From positions 1 to 64,000 of the forward strand of contig JAURYB010000147.1 in NCBI GenBank assembly GCA_030654075.1: a stretch of 64,000 bases of DNA. The letters run 5' to 3'. Below are positions 53,661 to 63,447 of the stretch, piece after piece. The translations under genes and the position numbers were made by a program. Every line of letters starts with the position of its first letter. Position 1 is the first letter of the stretch. The notes beneath the pieces were generated by a model. The model searched no databases, was not told where the DNA came from, and saw only the letters and a list, made by a program, of their open reading frames with translations. Source of the DNA: Bacteroidales bacterium (GTDB taxonomy: Bacteria > Bacteroidota > Bacteroidia > Bacteroidales > UBA4417).

Positions 53661-54005
53661 AGTGTCATTCAATTGTTGAGGATTGAGTTATTTGAGAGTT
53701 TTGAGTTGATTGAGTTGTCATTCAATGGTCATTCAGTTGTTGAGGATTGAGTTATTTGAGAGTTTTGAGTTGATTGAGTTGTCATTCAATGGTCATTCAG
53801 TTGTTGAGGATTGAGTTATTTGAGAGTTTTGAGTTGGTTGAGTTGGATGAGTTGTCATTCAATGGTCATTCAGTTGTTGAGGATTGAGTTATTTGAGAGT
53901 TTTGAGTTGATTGAGTTGTCATTCAATGGTCATTCAATTGTTGAAGATTGAGTTATTGGAGAGTTTTAGTTAGTAGAGTTGTCATTCAATAGTCATTCAG
54001 TTGTC
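53661..54005. repeat. 64-bp tandem repeat
   Basis: About five copies of a 64-bp unit that begins TTGTTGAGGATTGAGTTATT and ends GTCATTCAATGGTCATTCAG. One copy carries a 10-bp insertion and the last is shortened and diverged. The unit is itself built from GAGTT and GTCATTCA words. It separates tpx from the GH3/beta-lactamase gene. Related GGTCATTCA words recur beyond that gene at about 57340-57390. Confidence 0.92.
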
Positions 54006-54045
54006 AATTTCCACTATTCGTTGTTCGCTATTCACTATTCACTCT

Positions 54046-57042
54046 TCACTCCGTAGTATTAACCGGTTTACGAAGATTTTGCTGCCCGTGTTTCAGATTT
54101 TTATTAAGCGCGCGATAAAGTGTTTGCTGAATCTGTGTCCGTATTCCCAACTGCACCAGTTTATTAGGCTCGGCATCAGGGTTTACGCGGTTCGACAGAA
54201 AAACGATACTAAGATCATTATCAGGATCGGCCCAGATGTAGGTTCCAGTGAAGCCCGTGTGTCCATAGCTGTTTGCGGAAGCTTCTTCGCAAGCCGGTCC
54301 TGGTTCGGAAGGTACAAGTTGTGGCTTATCAAATCCAAGTCCACGGCGATTTCCTTTAAACTGTCGTTTGGTAAATAAAGCTACTGTTTCAGGTTTAATG
54401 TATTGCCGGCCACCATACGAGCCATTCTGAATCAGCATCTGTAAAATTACTGCCATATCATTCGACGTTCCGAATAATCCGGCATGTCCTGCAACTCCAC
54501 CCAACAATGCAGCAGCCTGGTCGTGCACATCTCCCTGAACAAGCTGATGTCGAAAAAGCGTATCATTTTCTGTAGGGATAATCCGGCTTAAAGGAAATTT
54601 ATCCCGTGGATGGAAAGTAAGTTTCTTCAGGCCAAGTGGTTTATAAAACTGCTGATCTAAATACTCATCAAGGCTTTTTCCTGTAACCTGTTCAACAAAC
54701 TGTTGCATAAGGATAAACCCAAGATCGCTGTATTTATACTCTTTCTTATCCGACAAAGGAGAGCGGATAATCGAATCAAAAATGATCTTTCGGTAGTCTT
54801 TCCTTAGGAACATGCCTTCCGCGACCCTGTATGGAAAATTGTCTGAAACGATTGTGCGGTATAATGAACTATCCTGGTAGCCATTCTTCATTGTTTTCTG
54901 ATAAAACGGAATCCATGCCACCAACCCTGCCTGGTGCGTCATTACTTCGCGGATAGTAATTTTCTTTTTGTTGCTGTTTTCGAGGTATTTCAGTGTTTTT
55001 GAAAGCGGTTCATCCAGGTTCACCTTGCCTTCATCATAGAGTTTCATTACCGCCAGGGTGGTTGCAGCAACTTTGGTAACACTTGCAATATCGTACAGGT
55101 CATCATTTTTAACAGGCTGGTTATGAATATAATCAGTATTTCCAAATGACTTCCGGTAAATAACATCTCCATTTTTAGCTATAAGAACCTGGCAACCGGG
55201 ATATGCTTTTTTGTCAAGGCCGGTTTTAACAATCGAATCAATTAAAGCAATATCCTCTGAGTGAATTTCTTTATTTTGGTACGGATTATAGCTCAGTCGA
55301 CCTGAGGTGGTAGTGGTAAGACCGGCATGTGTTGGAAAAGCACTATTTACTCCTACCGGAAGTATACCATTGGCAGCAGTTGCTCCAAACATCATTTGTA
55401 CAACCGCATCGTAAGCATCTGCATTATCCTGGTAAGCAACCACAACAGCTTTTGCCTTATCAATTTCTCTGAAAAGATTGATGCTGTATGGAATTGTAAA
55501 CATATTCAAAATCCCTGATTTCGAAACAAGCAACGAATCAACCAGACCAATAGACTCATCAGAAATGCCAAAGTTGCGCGCCGGAGCAGGTATAGTATTA
55601 TTTATGCCAATAATCACCAGGTCATAATCCTTAAGGTATTTAATGGTTGCATCTGCGGTGCTTTTATCAAAATTTCGAGGCAAAGTGTAGTGATCAACTT
55701 TAGCGTAATCATTTATTCGTTGTTGAAACATCCTGATATCCGGGTATCCTATCATCAAAGATGCTATCTGTAATGTGTCAGAAGTTAATATTGGGATGAT
55801 ATTATCATCATTTTTCAACACAGTAATTGCATTCCTGTACAATTCCAGATTCAGATTTACTTCTTCAGGCAAATGAAGATCAGTATAAAGATTTATAATT
55901 TGAACAGGTTGAAACCTGTTAAGCCCGGAACGGTATTTACTGTCAAGAATCTTCTTACAATGAACTGCTAATTCATCTTTCGAATAAAAACCACTGTCGA
56001 TAGCCTGCATAATTTCAGCCACAGCTTTATCCACCGAAACGGAGAGAAGCAAGACATCATTTCCTGCTTTCAACGCTTTTAATTCAACTGAACCAGGCCC
56101 ATTATAACTGGAAACTCCTTTCATGTCAAGCGCATCTGAAAATACCAATCCATTGAATTTTAAGTTTTTACGTAAAAGCGAGTCAATTGCTATTGGTGAA
56201 AGGCTTGAAGGAATATCTTTTGTTGCGTCCAATGCGGGAATATTTAGATGGGCTACCATGATTCCATCAATACCTGCATTAATCAGTTGCCGGAAAGGAT
56301 AGATATCTAACGAATCGATTGTTGTGGCAGAATGGCCTATAAAAGGTAATGAATGGTGTGAATCGGTATCTGTGTCGCCATGGCCGGGAAAGTGTTTGGC
56401 AACCGAAATAATGCCACCCTGCTGAAGCGCTTTCATATACAGAACTGATTTACGGGCAACATCTTCTTTTTGCTCGCCAAAAGACCGGATGTTTATTACA
56501 GGATTTGCCGGATTGCTGTTGATATCAGCCACAGGCGAAAAACTTACATGAACTCCCATTCTGCGAAGTTGCGCCGCTATGGCAAGTCCATACTCAGTTA
56601 TGAGTTGCTCGTTTTTAATTGCTCCCATTGTCATTTGTCGCGCAAAGGAAATGGTACTGTCGAGTCGCATTCCAAGTCCCCACTCGGCATCCATCGAAAT
56701 GAGAAGGGGTGTACGCGCCAGTTTCTGATAGTAATTAGTAAGAATGGCCTGCCTTACCGGGCCTCCTTTGAAAAAACACAATCCTCCGATATTATATTCT
56801 TTTATAAGCCGGGTAAGCTGATGAATTTCAAGGGAATCTATATCTGAGTTAGCCCTTAATATAAACAGCTGGCCAATCCGCTGTTGAGGTGTAAGCGCGT
56901 TATAAACTGAGTCAACCCAATGTTGCTCAACCATGTTCGCTTTAGTTGAAACCTGCGCACTACCTGATACAAAGGTTATCAGGCTAAAAATCAGAATCAG
57001 AAATTTTAATTTGTTTTTCAATATTTTGGGAAAGAGCATCAA
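54046..57042 (-). CDS. GH3 N-acetylhexosaminidase / beta-lactamase fusion
   Basis: A 998-residue two-enzyme protein with an N-terminal signal peptide (about 1-30). Residues about 40-400 are a GH3 beta-N-acetylglucosaminidase (NagZ-like) with KHFPGHGDTDTDSHHSLP (the Asp-His general acid/base motif) and the nucleophile Asp in FSDALDMKGV. A GH3 C-terminal domain follows (about 410-600). Residues about 610-985 are a serine beta-lactamase-fold domain with SVTK (Ser654, Lys657), YSD (Tyr771) and HTG (928-930). The likely target is peptidoglycan fragments: the GH3 part cleaves GlcNAc-anhydroMurNAc and the second domain may act as an amidase or D-amino peptidase on the same material. Fusions of this type are known in Bacteroidota. 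Confidence 0.94.
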   Translation of the reverse strand: MMLFPKILKNKLKFLILIFSLITFVSGSAQVSTKANMVEQHWVDSVYNALTPQQRIGQLFILRANSDIDSLEIHQLTRLIKEYNIGGLCFFKGGPVRQAILTNYYQKLARTPLLISMDAEWGLGMRLDSTISFARQMTMGAIKNEQLITEYGLAIAAQLRRMGVHVSFSPVADINSNPANPVINIRSFGEQKEDVARKSVLYMKALQQGGIISVAKHFPGHGDTDTDSHHSLPFIGHSATTIDSLDIYPFRQLINAGIDGIMVAHLNIPALDATKDIPSSLSPIAIDSLLRKNLKFNGLVFSDALDMKGVSSYNGPGSVELKALKAGNDVLLLSVSVDKAVAEIMQAIDSGFYSKDELAVHCKKILDSKYRSGLNRFQPVQIINLYTDLHLPEEVNLNLELYRNAITVLKNDDNIIPILTSDTLQIASLMIGYPDIRMFQQRINDYAKVDHYTLPRNFDKSTADATIKYLKDYDLVIIGINNTIPAPARNFGISDESIGLVDSLLVSKSGILNMFTIPYSINLFREIDKAKAVVVAYQDNADAYDAVVQMMFGATAANGILPVGVNSAFPTHAGLTTTTSGRLSYNPYQNKEIHSEDIALIDSIVKTGLDKKAYPGCQVLIAKNGDVIYRKSFGNTDYIHNQPVKNDDLYDIASVTKVAATTLAVMKLYDEGKVNLDEPLSKTLKYLENSNKKKITIREVMTHQAGLVAWIPFYQKTMKNGYQDSSLYRTIVSDNFPYRVAEGMFLRKDYRKIIFDSIIRSPLSDKKEYKYSDLGFILMQQFVEQVTGKSLDEYLDQQFYKPLGLKKLTFHPRDKFPLSRIIPTENDTLFRHQLVQGDVHDQAAALLGGVAGHAGLFGTSNDMAVILQMLIQNGSYGGRQYIKPETVALFTKRQFKGNRRGLGFDKPQLVPSEPGPACEEASANSYGHTGFTGTYIWADPDNDLSIVFLSNRVNPDAEPNKLVQLGIRTQIQQTLYRALNKNLKHGQQNLRKPVNTTE

Positions 57043-57309
57043 AAGGTGTTTGGAGAGATAGTCAAAGCTTTCTGGTACACAGCAGTGTGCTTTACACTAA
57101 CGATAAGAAAGATGAATTGTTTTCCACAAAATTATTAACATTCCGGACAGTTATCACGGTAATGGGTTAAATTAGTCAAATATTTATAAACAATGTTTGG
57201 CAAACAAGCCGATCAGTATTAATGTGTTTGAAAAAACTTATCTTAATTATTGCGAATTGAATCATAAATCAGGGAAATGTGCGTTAAGTAGAGGTGTTTG
57301 TGAAGTTTG

Positions 57310-57480
57310 AGGATAATAGTGGTTTTTCAGGTTGTAATTCGATGGTCATTCAGTAGTCATTTGGAAGTCATTCGATGGTCATTCAATAGTTGTTTGGGAA
57401 ATGGGATTTGGGTATCATATATTCCATATTTCAATTCAAACTCACAAATCAAAAATCACAGATTTAAAATCACAAATTAA
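57310..57480. repeat. Repeat-rich gap before the VWA gene
   Basis: Words GGTCATTCA and AGTCATT recur at about 57340-57390, echoing the 64-bp repeat on the other side of the GH3/beta-lactamase gene. They are followed by AATCACAAAT-type repeats to about 57480. The remainder of 57043-57562 is AT-rich with no other signal. This repeat region makes the long frame from ATG 57401 unlikely to be the true start of the VWA gene. Confidence 0.65.
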
Positions 57481-57562
57481 AGATTATCAGTATCAGACCA
57501 ATACCATCCATTGTCCCAGTTTCACTCTTTTTAACACTCTTTCATCATCAAAAACCACCAAC

Positions 57563-58966
57563 TTGAAAAAAGTCGTCAGAAATAAAATAAGGTACATTTC
57601 TATTTTAATTATGCTGTTGATGGCTATTGGCGCCGGAGCGCAGAATCAGCCTCCTGTTGTTCAGAAAACACCGCCAACAACCCGGATTCTTTTTATTTTT
57701 GATGCGTCACAAAGTATGCTTGGGCGTTGGCAGAGCGATACGAAATTTAATATTGCCAAGCGGATTATGTCGGAAATGCTTGACAGCATTGCTAACCTGA
57801 AGAATACAGAATTTGCGTTACGGGTTTATGGTCACCAGTTTCAGTATCCACCTCAGGTTTGTAGCGACACAAAGCTGGAAGTCCCTTTTGCTCCAGGTAA
57901 CACAGGAAAGATCAAGAGCCGGCTTCGTACCATAAATGCCAGAGGAACAACACCACTTGCTTTTTCGCTTGAACAATCTGCCAAAGACTTTCCACCTTGC
58001 GCCAATTGCCGTAATATCATTGTTCTTATTACCGATGGCATGGAAGAATGCAGCGGTGATCCATGTGCTGTATCAAAAATGCTTCAGAAAAACGGGATTA
58101 TCCTTAAGCCATTTATAATAGGTATAGGGCAGGATTTCAACCTGGCTTTCAATTGCATCGGTACCTATTTTGACGCGTCAAGCGAAAAAGACTTAAAAAA
58201 AGCATTAAACGTTGTTATATCCCAGGCGCTTAATTCAACCACCATGCAGGTTAACCTGCTCGATGAATCAGGAAGACCTACCGAAACCGATGCGGGTATG
58301 ACTTTTACCGATCTGTATTCTGGTAAAATAAAGTACAACTATATTCATACCATGAACAATCGTGGTTTACCCGACACGCTGGTTGTTGACCCCCTGGTAA
58401 CCTATCGTGTGGATATTCATACATTGCCCCCGGTAGTTATAGATACACTTCGGATTACACCGGGGAAACACACGGTTGTCGCAACCGACGCTCCACAAGG
58501 ATACCTGCAATTAAAAATGGCCGGTGTCAGCAATGCTTCCAAAGGACTGCAATCGATTGTTAGAAAAAGCAAGTCAACTCAAACTCTGAATGTTCAGAAT
58601 TTCGGGGAAACGGAAAAGTACATTACCGGCAAATACGACCTTGAAGTCCTTTCACTACCTCGTATAACATTAAATGACATTAATATTAGCCAGAGCCACA
58701 CCACAACCATCGAAATACCCGAACCGGGAATCGCTGTTTTCAGAAAATCATTTAATGGGTATGGTACCTTATTGTTGAACGATAAAAACAAACTTACCCG
58801 GATTTATGAACTTAATGAAGCGCTGACACTTGAAACGTTGTATCTCCAACCGGGAAGCTACCGTATTGTTTTTCGACCCAAAAACTCCCGTTCAACCTTA
58901 TATACTGTTGAACAGAGCTTTGTAATTGAATCAGGGAAAACTACTGATATTCAATTGTATAAATAG
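57563..58966 (+). CDS. Secreted von Willebrand factor A protein
   Basis: A 467-residue exported protein when started at TTG 57563 (LKKVVRNKIRYISILIMLLMAIGAGAQ makes a good signal peptide); the longer frame from ATG 57401 runs through intergenic repeats. The VWA domain (about 40-225) has the MIDAS motif DASQSM, then TTPLA and ITDGMEEC. The cysteine-rich stretch (CANCRNI, ECSGDPC) may be disulfide-bonded. The C-terminal part (about 235-467) shows three or so beta-sandwich-like segments of unknown type. It could mediate protein binding in the periplasm or at the surface. The neighbours give no clear function. Confidence 0.8.
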   Translation: MKKVVRNKIRYISILIMLLMAIGAGAQNQPPVVQKTPPTTRILFIFDASQSMLGRWQSDTKFNIAKRIMSEMLDSIANLKNTEFALRVYGHQFQYPPQVCSDTKLEVPFAPGNTGKIKSRLRTINARGTTPLAFSLEQSAKDFPPCANCRNIIVLITDGMEECSGDPCAVSKMLQKNGIILKPFIIGIGQDFNLAFNCIGTYFDASSEKDLKKALNVVISQALNSTTMQVNLLDESGRPTETDAGMTFTDLYSGKIKYNYIHTMNNRGLPDTLVVDPLVTYRVDIHTLPPVVIDTLRITPGKHTVVATDAPQGYLQLKMAGVSNASKGLQSIVRKSKSTQTLNVQNFGETEKYITGKYDLEVLSLPRITLNDINISQSHTTTIEIPEPGIAVFRKSFNGYGTLLLNDKNKLTRIYELNEALTLETLYLQPGSYRIVFRPKNSRSTLYTVEQSFVIESGKTTDIQLYK

Positions 58967-59004
58967 GTATAAACAATTAGTCATACCCAAATTGGATAAA
59001 GCCT

Positions 59005-59140
59005 GGTACTAATAAAACTTCAAATTACAAATCCCAAGTCTAAAATTCCAAGATGTTTGACATTCCATGGCTTGGTGCTGGAAATCTGGATTTAGGGACT
59101 TGGAATTTGGGACTTGGGATTTGAAACTTTGGATTTAATG
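59005..59140. repeat. Long imperfect inverted repeat
   Basis: The left arm, with AAATCCCAAG and AAAATTCCAAG, is complementary to the right arm, with CTTGGAATTT and CTTGGGATTT. The arms are about 30 bp with a loop of about 55 bp. It lies between the VWA gene and the sigma factor promoter. Confidence 0.75.
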
Positions 59141-59203
59141 TAAAGATTAAACCTTTTAACGCCAAAGCTGTCCTACAATGAGTTAAAACACCTTATTCGT
59201 ACT

Positions 59204-59211
59204 TAGCTTTG
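59204..59211 (+). promoter_or_regulatory. -7 element of the sigma factor operon
   Basis: TAGCTTTG is a perfect TAnnTTTG only 10 bp before ATG 59222, so the mRNA has a very short leader or none. It excludes the TTG at 59213 as start. Confidence 0.65.
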
Positions 59212-59221
59212 CTTGCTGCTC

Positions 59222-59770
59222 ATGCCTGAATACACTGACATTGAACTGGTTGAACTATTTCGTATTGCCGATAAGAAGCATTACGCGTTTAACTTATTGG
59301 TGCGCAAATACCAGGAGAAAGTATATTTTTTTGTCAGGAGAATGGTTATCGACCATGATGATTCGGATGATGTGGTACAAAATATTTTTATAAAAGTATG
59401 GAACAACCTTGATTCCTTCCGTGAGGATTCCAAGCTTTTTACATGGCTGTATCGCATCGCTGTTAATGAATCCCTGAGTTTCCTGAAAAGCAAACAGCTG
59501 CGCTCATACTTATCTTTATCCTCACCTGAAGCAATGATGGTAAAATCGTTGCATTCTGATCCCTATTTCGATGGAAAGGAAATACAGAAACGACTTCGTG
59601 AGGCAATAATCAGGCTGCCTAAAAAGCAGCAACTGGTTTTTAATATGCGGTATTATGATGAAATGAGTTACGATGAAATATCAGAAATATTAGGCACTTC
59701 AGTTGGAGCGTTGAAAGCATCATACCATTTCGCAGTAAAAAAAGTTGAAGATTTTGTTACCTCAAATTAA
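59222..59770 (+). CDS. ECF-type sigma factor
   Basis: A 182-residue extracytoplasmic-function sigma factor. Region 2 (about 20-90) includes the core-binding and -10-melting segments DDVVQNIFIKVWNNLDSFR and FTWLYRIAVNESL. Region 4 (about 118-175) has LPKKQQLVFNMRYYDEMSYDEISEILGTSVGALKASYH, the helix-turn-helix for -35 contacts. It heads a three-gene unit with a membrane anti-sigma-like protein and a Spy-like periplasmic protein, so it probably answers an envelope signal. Confidence 0.95.
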   Translation: MPEYTDIELVELFRIADKKHYAFNLLVRKYQEKVYFFVRRMVIDHDDSDDVVQNIFIKVWNNLDSFREDSKLFTWLYRIAVNESLSFLKSKQLRSYLSLSSPEAMMVKSLHSDPYFDGKEIQKRLREAIIRLPKKQQLVFNMRYYDEMSYDEISEILGTSVGALKASYHFAVKKVEDFVTSN

Positions 59771-59794
59771 ACTTTAATGAATTGGTAAGGTCAT

Positions 59795-60313
59795 ATGCAT
59801 ATCATGAAACGCAAACAAAACATAGTAAAACAAACTGACGAGTCAGAACAACTTTCCCCGGTGCTGACAAAACTGAGGAATGAGACTCAAGGGTTTAAAG
59901 TTCCTGATGGGTATTTCGATTCACTGAGTCCACGCATTGTTGACGAAATAAAAAAACGGGAAAACAGGTTAATTGTAAAGATTTTAGTTCCCTCGTTCCG
60001 GAAACCCCTGGTATGGGTTCCTACTCTGGCCACAGCAATAGTTGCCATCTTACTTATTTTTGTAATTCCGGCTAAAAAAATATCAACAATACCAGTGGCT
60101 GACGAATGGACCGAAATTAATATGGCTTACGACGCGTCATACGCAGAAGAAGCACTGCTTGCCGAAAGCTATACCTATGATAAAGAAATTGAAAGCTCAG
60201 TTATCACTAACAACGCATCTGCTTCACTTATACAGAATGAGCCTACAGATGATGAAATAACCAAGTATCTTAAAGATCATGAAATTGACACTGACATTAT
60301 AAATGAATACTAA
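59795..60313 (+). CDS. Membrane anti-sigma-like protein
   Basis: A 172-residue protein with one transmembrane helix (about 75-92, VPTLATAIVAILLIFVIP). The cytoplasmic N-terminus contains FKVPDGYFDSLSPRI (about 34-48), a motif found in many small proteins next to Bacteroidota sigma factors. The periplasmic part is acidic and ends DIINEY. It starts 24 bp after the sigma gene and overlaps the next gene frame by 11 bp at most. Its role as an anti-sigma factor is inferred from position and topology; the sequence does not show a zinc-type anti-sigma motif. Confidence 0.8.
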   Translation: MHIMKRKQNIVKQTDESEQLSPVLTKLRNETQGFKVPDGYFDSLSPRIVDEIKKRENRLIVKILVPSFRKPLVWVPTLATAIVAILLIFVIPAKKISTIPVADEWTEINMAYDASYAEEALLAESYTYDKEIESSVITNNASASLIQNEPTDDEITKYLKDHEIDTDIINEY

Positions 60314-60323
60314 AAACAGAAAT

Positions 60324-60929
60324 ATGAAGACAAATTTTGTAAAAATTACTGCTGCCACTTTGCTTCTGGCAACAACTATATTGGTAAGCCCCACTCCTGT
60401 AAATGCACAGCAGGATAATCTCAAACCTGCTCAACAGGACAGCCAACTTAGTACACAGCAAAATGATCTGAGTTCACAAAACAACCAGGCGATAGCTCAA
60501 TATAATAAACAAAATACGCAAGGCAAACAACATGGCGACCAACACAAAAATGTTGAAGCACAGCGTATCGCTTTTATAACTAAGGAACTTAATTTAACTC
60601 CTGACGAAGCCAAAGTTTTCTGGCCTGTTTACAACGAATACGATGCCAAACGCCATGATTTGAAGAAATCATTCAAAGAGTCCGGTGATTTTCACAAAAA
60701 GGATATAGCTAAACTTACAGAGAAAGAAGCAAATCAAATTCTTGACAACCAGATTGTTGAAGCGCAGAAATTCCTTGATCTGAGGAAAGAATACCATGCA
60801 AAATTCAAATCTGTACTTCCTGCGGTAAAAGTATTGAAATTATACGATACCGAACGTGAATTCCAGAAAATGCTTATTGATAAGATAAGGCAGCACAAAG
60901 AAACCCGCGCTCCTGCTGATAAGAAGTAA
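60324..60929 (+). CDS. Spy/CpxP-like periplasmic protein
   Basis: A 201-residue exported protein. ATG 60324 (MKTNFVKITAATLLLAT) is preferred over ATG 60303, which would overlap the upstream stop and add seven residues before the signal peptide. After a Gln/Asn-rich linker (about 30-75) comes a helical domain (about 80-190) with LNLTPDEAKVFWPVYNEYDAKRHDL, the LTxxQ-like pattern of Spy/CpxP proteins and of the Bacteroidota 'sensor of ECF-type sigma factor' proteins. It may sense envelope stress or metals and act on the sigma/anti-sigma pair. It ends at a strong bidirectional terminator. Confidence 0.82.
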   Translation: MKTNFVKITAATLLLATTILVSPTPVNAQQDNLKPAQQDSQLSTQQNDLSSQNNQAIAQYNKQNTQGKQHGDQHKNVEAQRIAFITKELNLTPDEAKVFWPVYNEYDAKRHDLKKSFKESGDFHKKDIAKLTEKEANQILDNQIVEAQKFLDLRKEYHAKFKSVLPAVKVLKLYDTEREFQKMLIDKIRQHKETRAPADKK

Positions 60930-60952
60930 ATTGGTGTAAATCTGAATGCAAA

Positions 60953-60987
60953 AAGAAGGCTGACAAATAAATGTCAGCCTTCTTTTT
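60953..60987. terminator. Bidirectional intrinsic terminator
   Basis: A perfect 13-bp stem AAGAAGGCTGACA/TGTCAGCCTTCTT with a six-base loop, A-rich on the left and T-rich on the right. It lies between the convergent Spy-like and rho genes and works in both directions. Confidence 0.92.
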
Positions 60988-61021
60988 ATATGCATTTTTA
61001 TCAAATAATTTCCGAATGCTT

Positions 61022-63109
61022 CTAGCTATTCATCGAAATCAGGAATTCCTCATTGGTATTTGTGAATTTCATCCTGTCTCTCAGGAAATCCATGGCTTCG
61101 ATCGGATTCATATCGGCAAGATGATTGCGAAGAACCCATAAACGTTGCAGAACATCTTTTTCGAGTAACAGATCATCGCGGCGGGTACTCGAAGCCACAA
61201 TATCAATAGCAGGGAAGATGCGTTTATTTGAGAGTTTACGGTCGAGCTGGAGTTCCATGTTACCGGTACCTTTGAATTCCTCAAAAATAACCTCGTCCAT
61301 ACGCGAACCTGTTTCAGTAAGAGCAGTAGCAATGATAGTAAGCGATCCGCCGTTTTCAATCTGGCGTGCGGCACCAAAAAATCTCTTAGGTTTCTGAAGC
61401 GCATTTGCTTCAACACCACCCGAAAGAACTTTACCTGAAGCAGGAGCAACAGTATTGTAAGCTCTGGCTAAACGGGTAATTGAGTCAAGAAGAATAACAA
61501 CATCATGGCCACATTCCGTTAAGCGCTTGGCTTTTTCAAGAACCAGGTTTGCAATTCGTACATGGCGGTCAGCGGGTTCATCAAAAGTGGATGAAATAAC
61601 TTCGGCCTTTACATTGCGTGCCATATCGGTAACTTCCTCAGGACGTTCGTCGATCAGCAATACTATAAGATAAGCTTCCGGATGGTTGTAAGCAATTGCG
61701 TTGGCAATTTCTTTCAGCAATACGGTTTTACCTGTTTTAGGCTGGGCAACTATTAAACCGCGTTGTCCCTTACCGATAGGGCTGAAAAGATCAATGATAC
61801 GGGTACTTATGCTTGACCCTGGATGTCCTGTAAGTTTGAATTTCTTTTCGGGGAATAATGGTGTTAGATAATCAAAAGGAATACGGTCGCGGATTTCTTC
61901 GGGAAGTTTTCCATTGATATTTTCAACTTTTACAAGAGGGAAATATTTCTCACCTTCTTTAGGCGGACGGATTGTGCCCTTAACGGTATCACCGGTTTTG
62001 AGTCCGAAAAGTTTTATCTGTGATTGTGAAACATAAACATCATCAGGTGAACTCAGATAGTTGTAATCGGAAGAACGAAGAAATCCATATCCATCGGGCA
62101 TCATTTCAAGAACACCCTCACAACTGACAATTCCTTCGAATTCCCAGGAGTAATCTTCACGCGCTGGCTGTTGAGGCTGTTGTGGCCGGCGTTCATTACG
62201 ATCGTTACGATCATTGCGGTCACCACGGCCATAACGCTGCATATCCCTTGAGATATCATTGGTTCGGGGTTGTTCGCCCTGTAAATTACCATTCTGTGGC
62301 ACTTCTTCAACTTCTTCTTCCGGCACTACTATTTCGCGACGGCTCAGAATTTCAGAATTCGGTTCTTTAAAATCAAATGAAGGAATAAATTCATCATGCA
62401 TCGAAGATTTATCTTCACTTAACAATGCTGCATCATCTTCCTGAATAGCGGCCCTTGGTTTTGGTTTCCAATCGTTGTTCCTGCCAGGAATCTCCTGAGA
62501 CGGTGCAGGTGTATCGGTGCCATTAACGGGAGTAGTTGTATTGTCATCCCTGTCCTGCGGACGGCGGCCCCTACGACGGCGCTCATGGAATTCCTGCAGT
62601 TCCCATGCCGGAACATTGGTTGATTCAGGACGTTCGAATGATTTAACCGAAGGAATATCATCATCGGATTTATTTTCATCCCTGTTAAAACTCCTTCGAG
62701 GTTCGTAAGGAGTTACAACACGTTTTGGTGGTTGATTTGTCTCAACAGGTTTTGCTTCTACAGGTGATTCAGCACTAAAAGGTTTTTCTTCCTTTATTAT
62801 TTCAGGAATAACCACCTTTTCCACAATTACGTTTTCAGCAAAAAGTTCTTGTTTTGGCTTGATTTCTACCTTCCTGACTTCTTTCAGTTTTTCAGCCGGA
62901 ATACGTTGGCGTGCGCCTTTTTGAGGAAATACACGTGCTTTTTTTTCGGCTTCCAGGATGTCGGGAGTGGGATTTGCAGCTTGTTGGTCAAGTATCTGGT
63001 AAACCAGGTCTTGCTTTTTCATTGTTTCGCTCTTGCGGATATTAAACTGCTTTGCAATGTCGCGTAATTCATTGAGCAGCTTACCTTCGAGTTCGCTTTT
63101 ATCGTACAT
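61022..63109 (-). CDS. rho: Transcription termination factor Rho, long form
   Basis: A 695-residue Rho helicase. The N-terminal helix domain (about 1-45, [18 protein letters not shown]) is followed by a disordered insertion (about 50-315) rich in Pro, Glu, Arg, Asn and Gln and ending in RND/RNER repeats. Next comes the RNA-binding cold-shock-like domain (about 322-390, [20 protein letters not shown]) and the ATPase domain with Walker A AQPKTGKT (about 455-462), [13 protein letters not shown] and the Q-loop region. The catalytic core looks normal. In Bacteroides thetaiotaomicron the disordered region of Rho is known to support phase separation; the same is plausible here. Confidence 0.96.
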   Translation of the reverse strand: MYDKSELEGKLLNELRDIAKQFNIRKSETMKKQDLVYQILDQQAANPTPDILEAEKKARVFPQKGARQRIPAEKLKEVRKVEIKPKQELFAENVIVEKVVIPEIIKEEKPFSAESPVEAKPVETNQPPKRVVTPYEPRRSFNRDENKSDDDIPSVKSFERPESTNVPAWELQEFHERRRRGRRPQDRDDNTTTPVNGTDTPAPSQEIPGRNNDWKPKPRAAIQEDDAALLSEDKSSMHDEFIPSFDFKEPNSEILSRREIVVPEEEVEEVPQNGNLQGEQPRTNDISRDMQRYGRGDRNDRNDRNERRPQQPQQPAREDYSWEFEGIVSCEGVLEMMPDGYGFLRSSDYNYLSSPDDVYVSQSQIKLFGLKTGDTVKGTIRPPKEGEKYFPLVKVENINGKLPEEIRDRIPFDYLTPLFPEKKFKLTGHPGSSISTRIIDLFSPIGKGQRGLIVAQPKTGKTVLLKEIANAIAYNHPEAYLIVLLIDERPEEVTDMARNVKAEVISSTFDEPADRHVRIANLVLEKAKRLTECGHDVVILLDSITRLARAYNTVAPASGKVLSGGVEANALQKPKRFFGAARQIENGGSLTIIATALTETGSRMDEVIFEEFKGTGNMELQLDRKLSNKRIFPAIDIVASSTRRDDLLLEKDVLQRLWVLRNHLADMNPIEAMDFLRDRMKFTNTNEEFLISMNS

Positions 63110-63256
63110 GCGAATGGGATTGATTGGAAGAATAATTGGGAGTTTAAATCGTATGAATTAAATTATACTATCATGTGAAAACCTGAGAAAAGGTATACTT
63201 GGAATAATTACCGGGAAAAATCAGGAAAATTCAGAGTGGGTTGTATTAAAACTATG

Positions 63257-63264
63257 CAAATGTA
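63257..63264 (-). promoter_or_regulatory. -7 element of rho
   Basis: TACATTTG on the minus strand, a perfect TAnnTTTG, about 148 bp before the rho start codon. The long leader leaves room for self-regulation by Rho, as known in E. coli; no particular structure was seen in it. The rest of 63110-63447 shows no gene. Confidence 0.55.
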
Positions 63265-63447
63265 TAAATGTTTTTTGGATTTGATACAAATATTTCTAAT
63301 TTATTCTTATTCTGAATAAAAAAACAGTTAATTTTTGGGTATAAGGGGGATAGAGGTATAGCGGGATATGGCTGTTCCAGGCTACAGATTTCTCTTTCCC
63401 GTCTCGTTCTCTCTCAGAACTCATCGTTTATACCAAATCTTTTCTGT

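Noticed and set aside
53661-54005. CRISPR array
   Set aside because: The 64-bp units are directly adjacent, nearly identical along their length, and have no unique spacers.
57401-57562. Longer N-terminus for the VWA protein from ATG 57401
   Set aside because: The added 54 residues come from intergenic repeats and would bury the signal peptide; TTG 57563 gives a proper exported protein.
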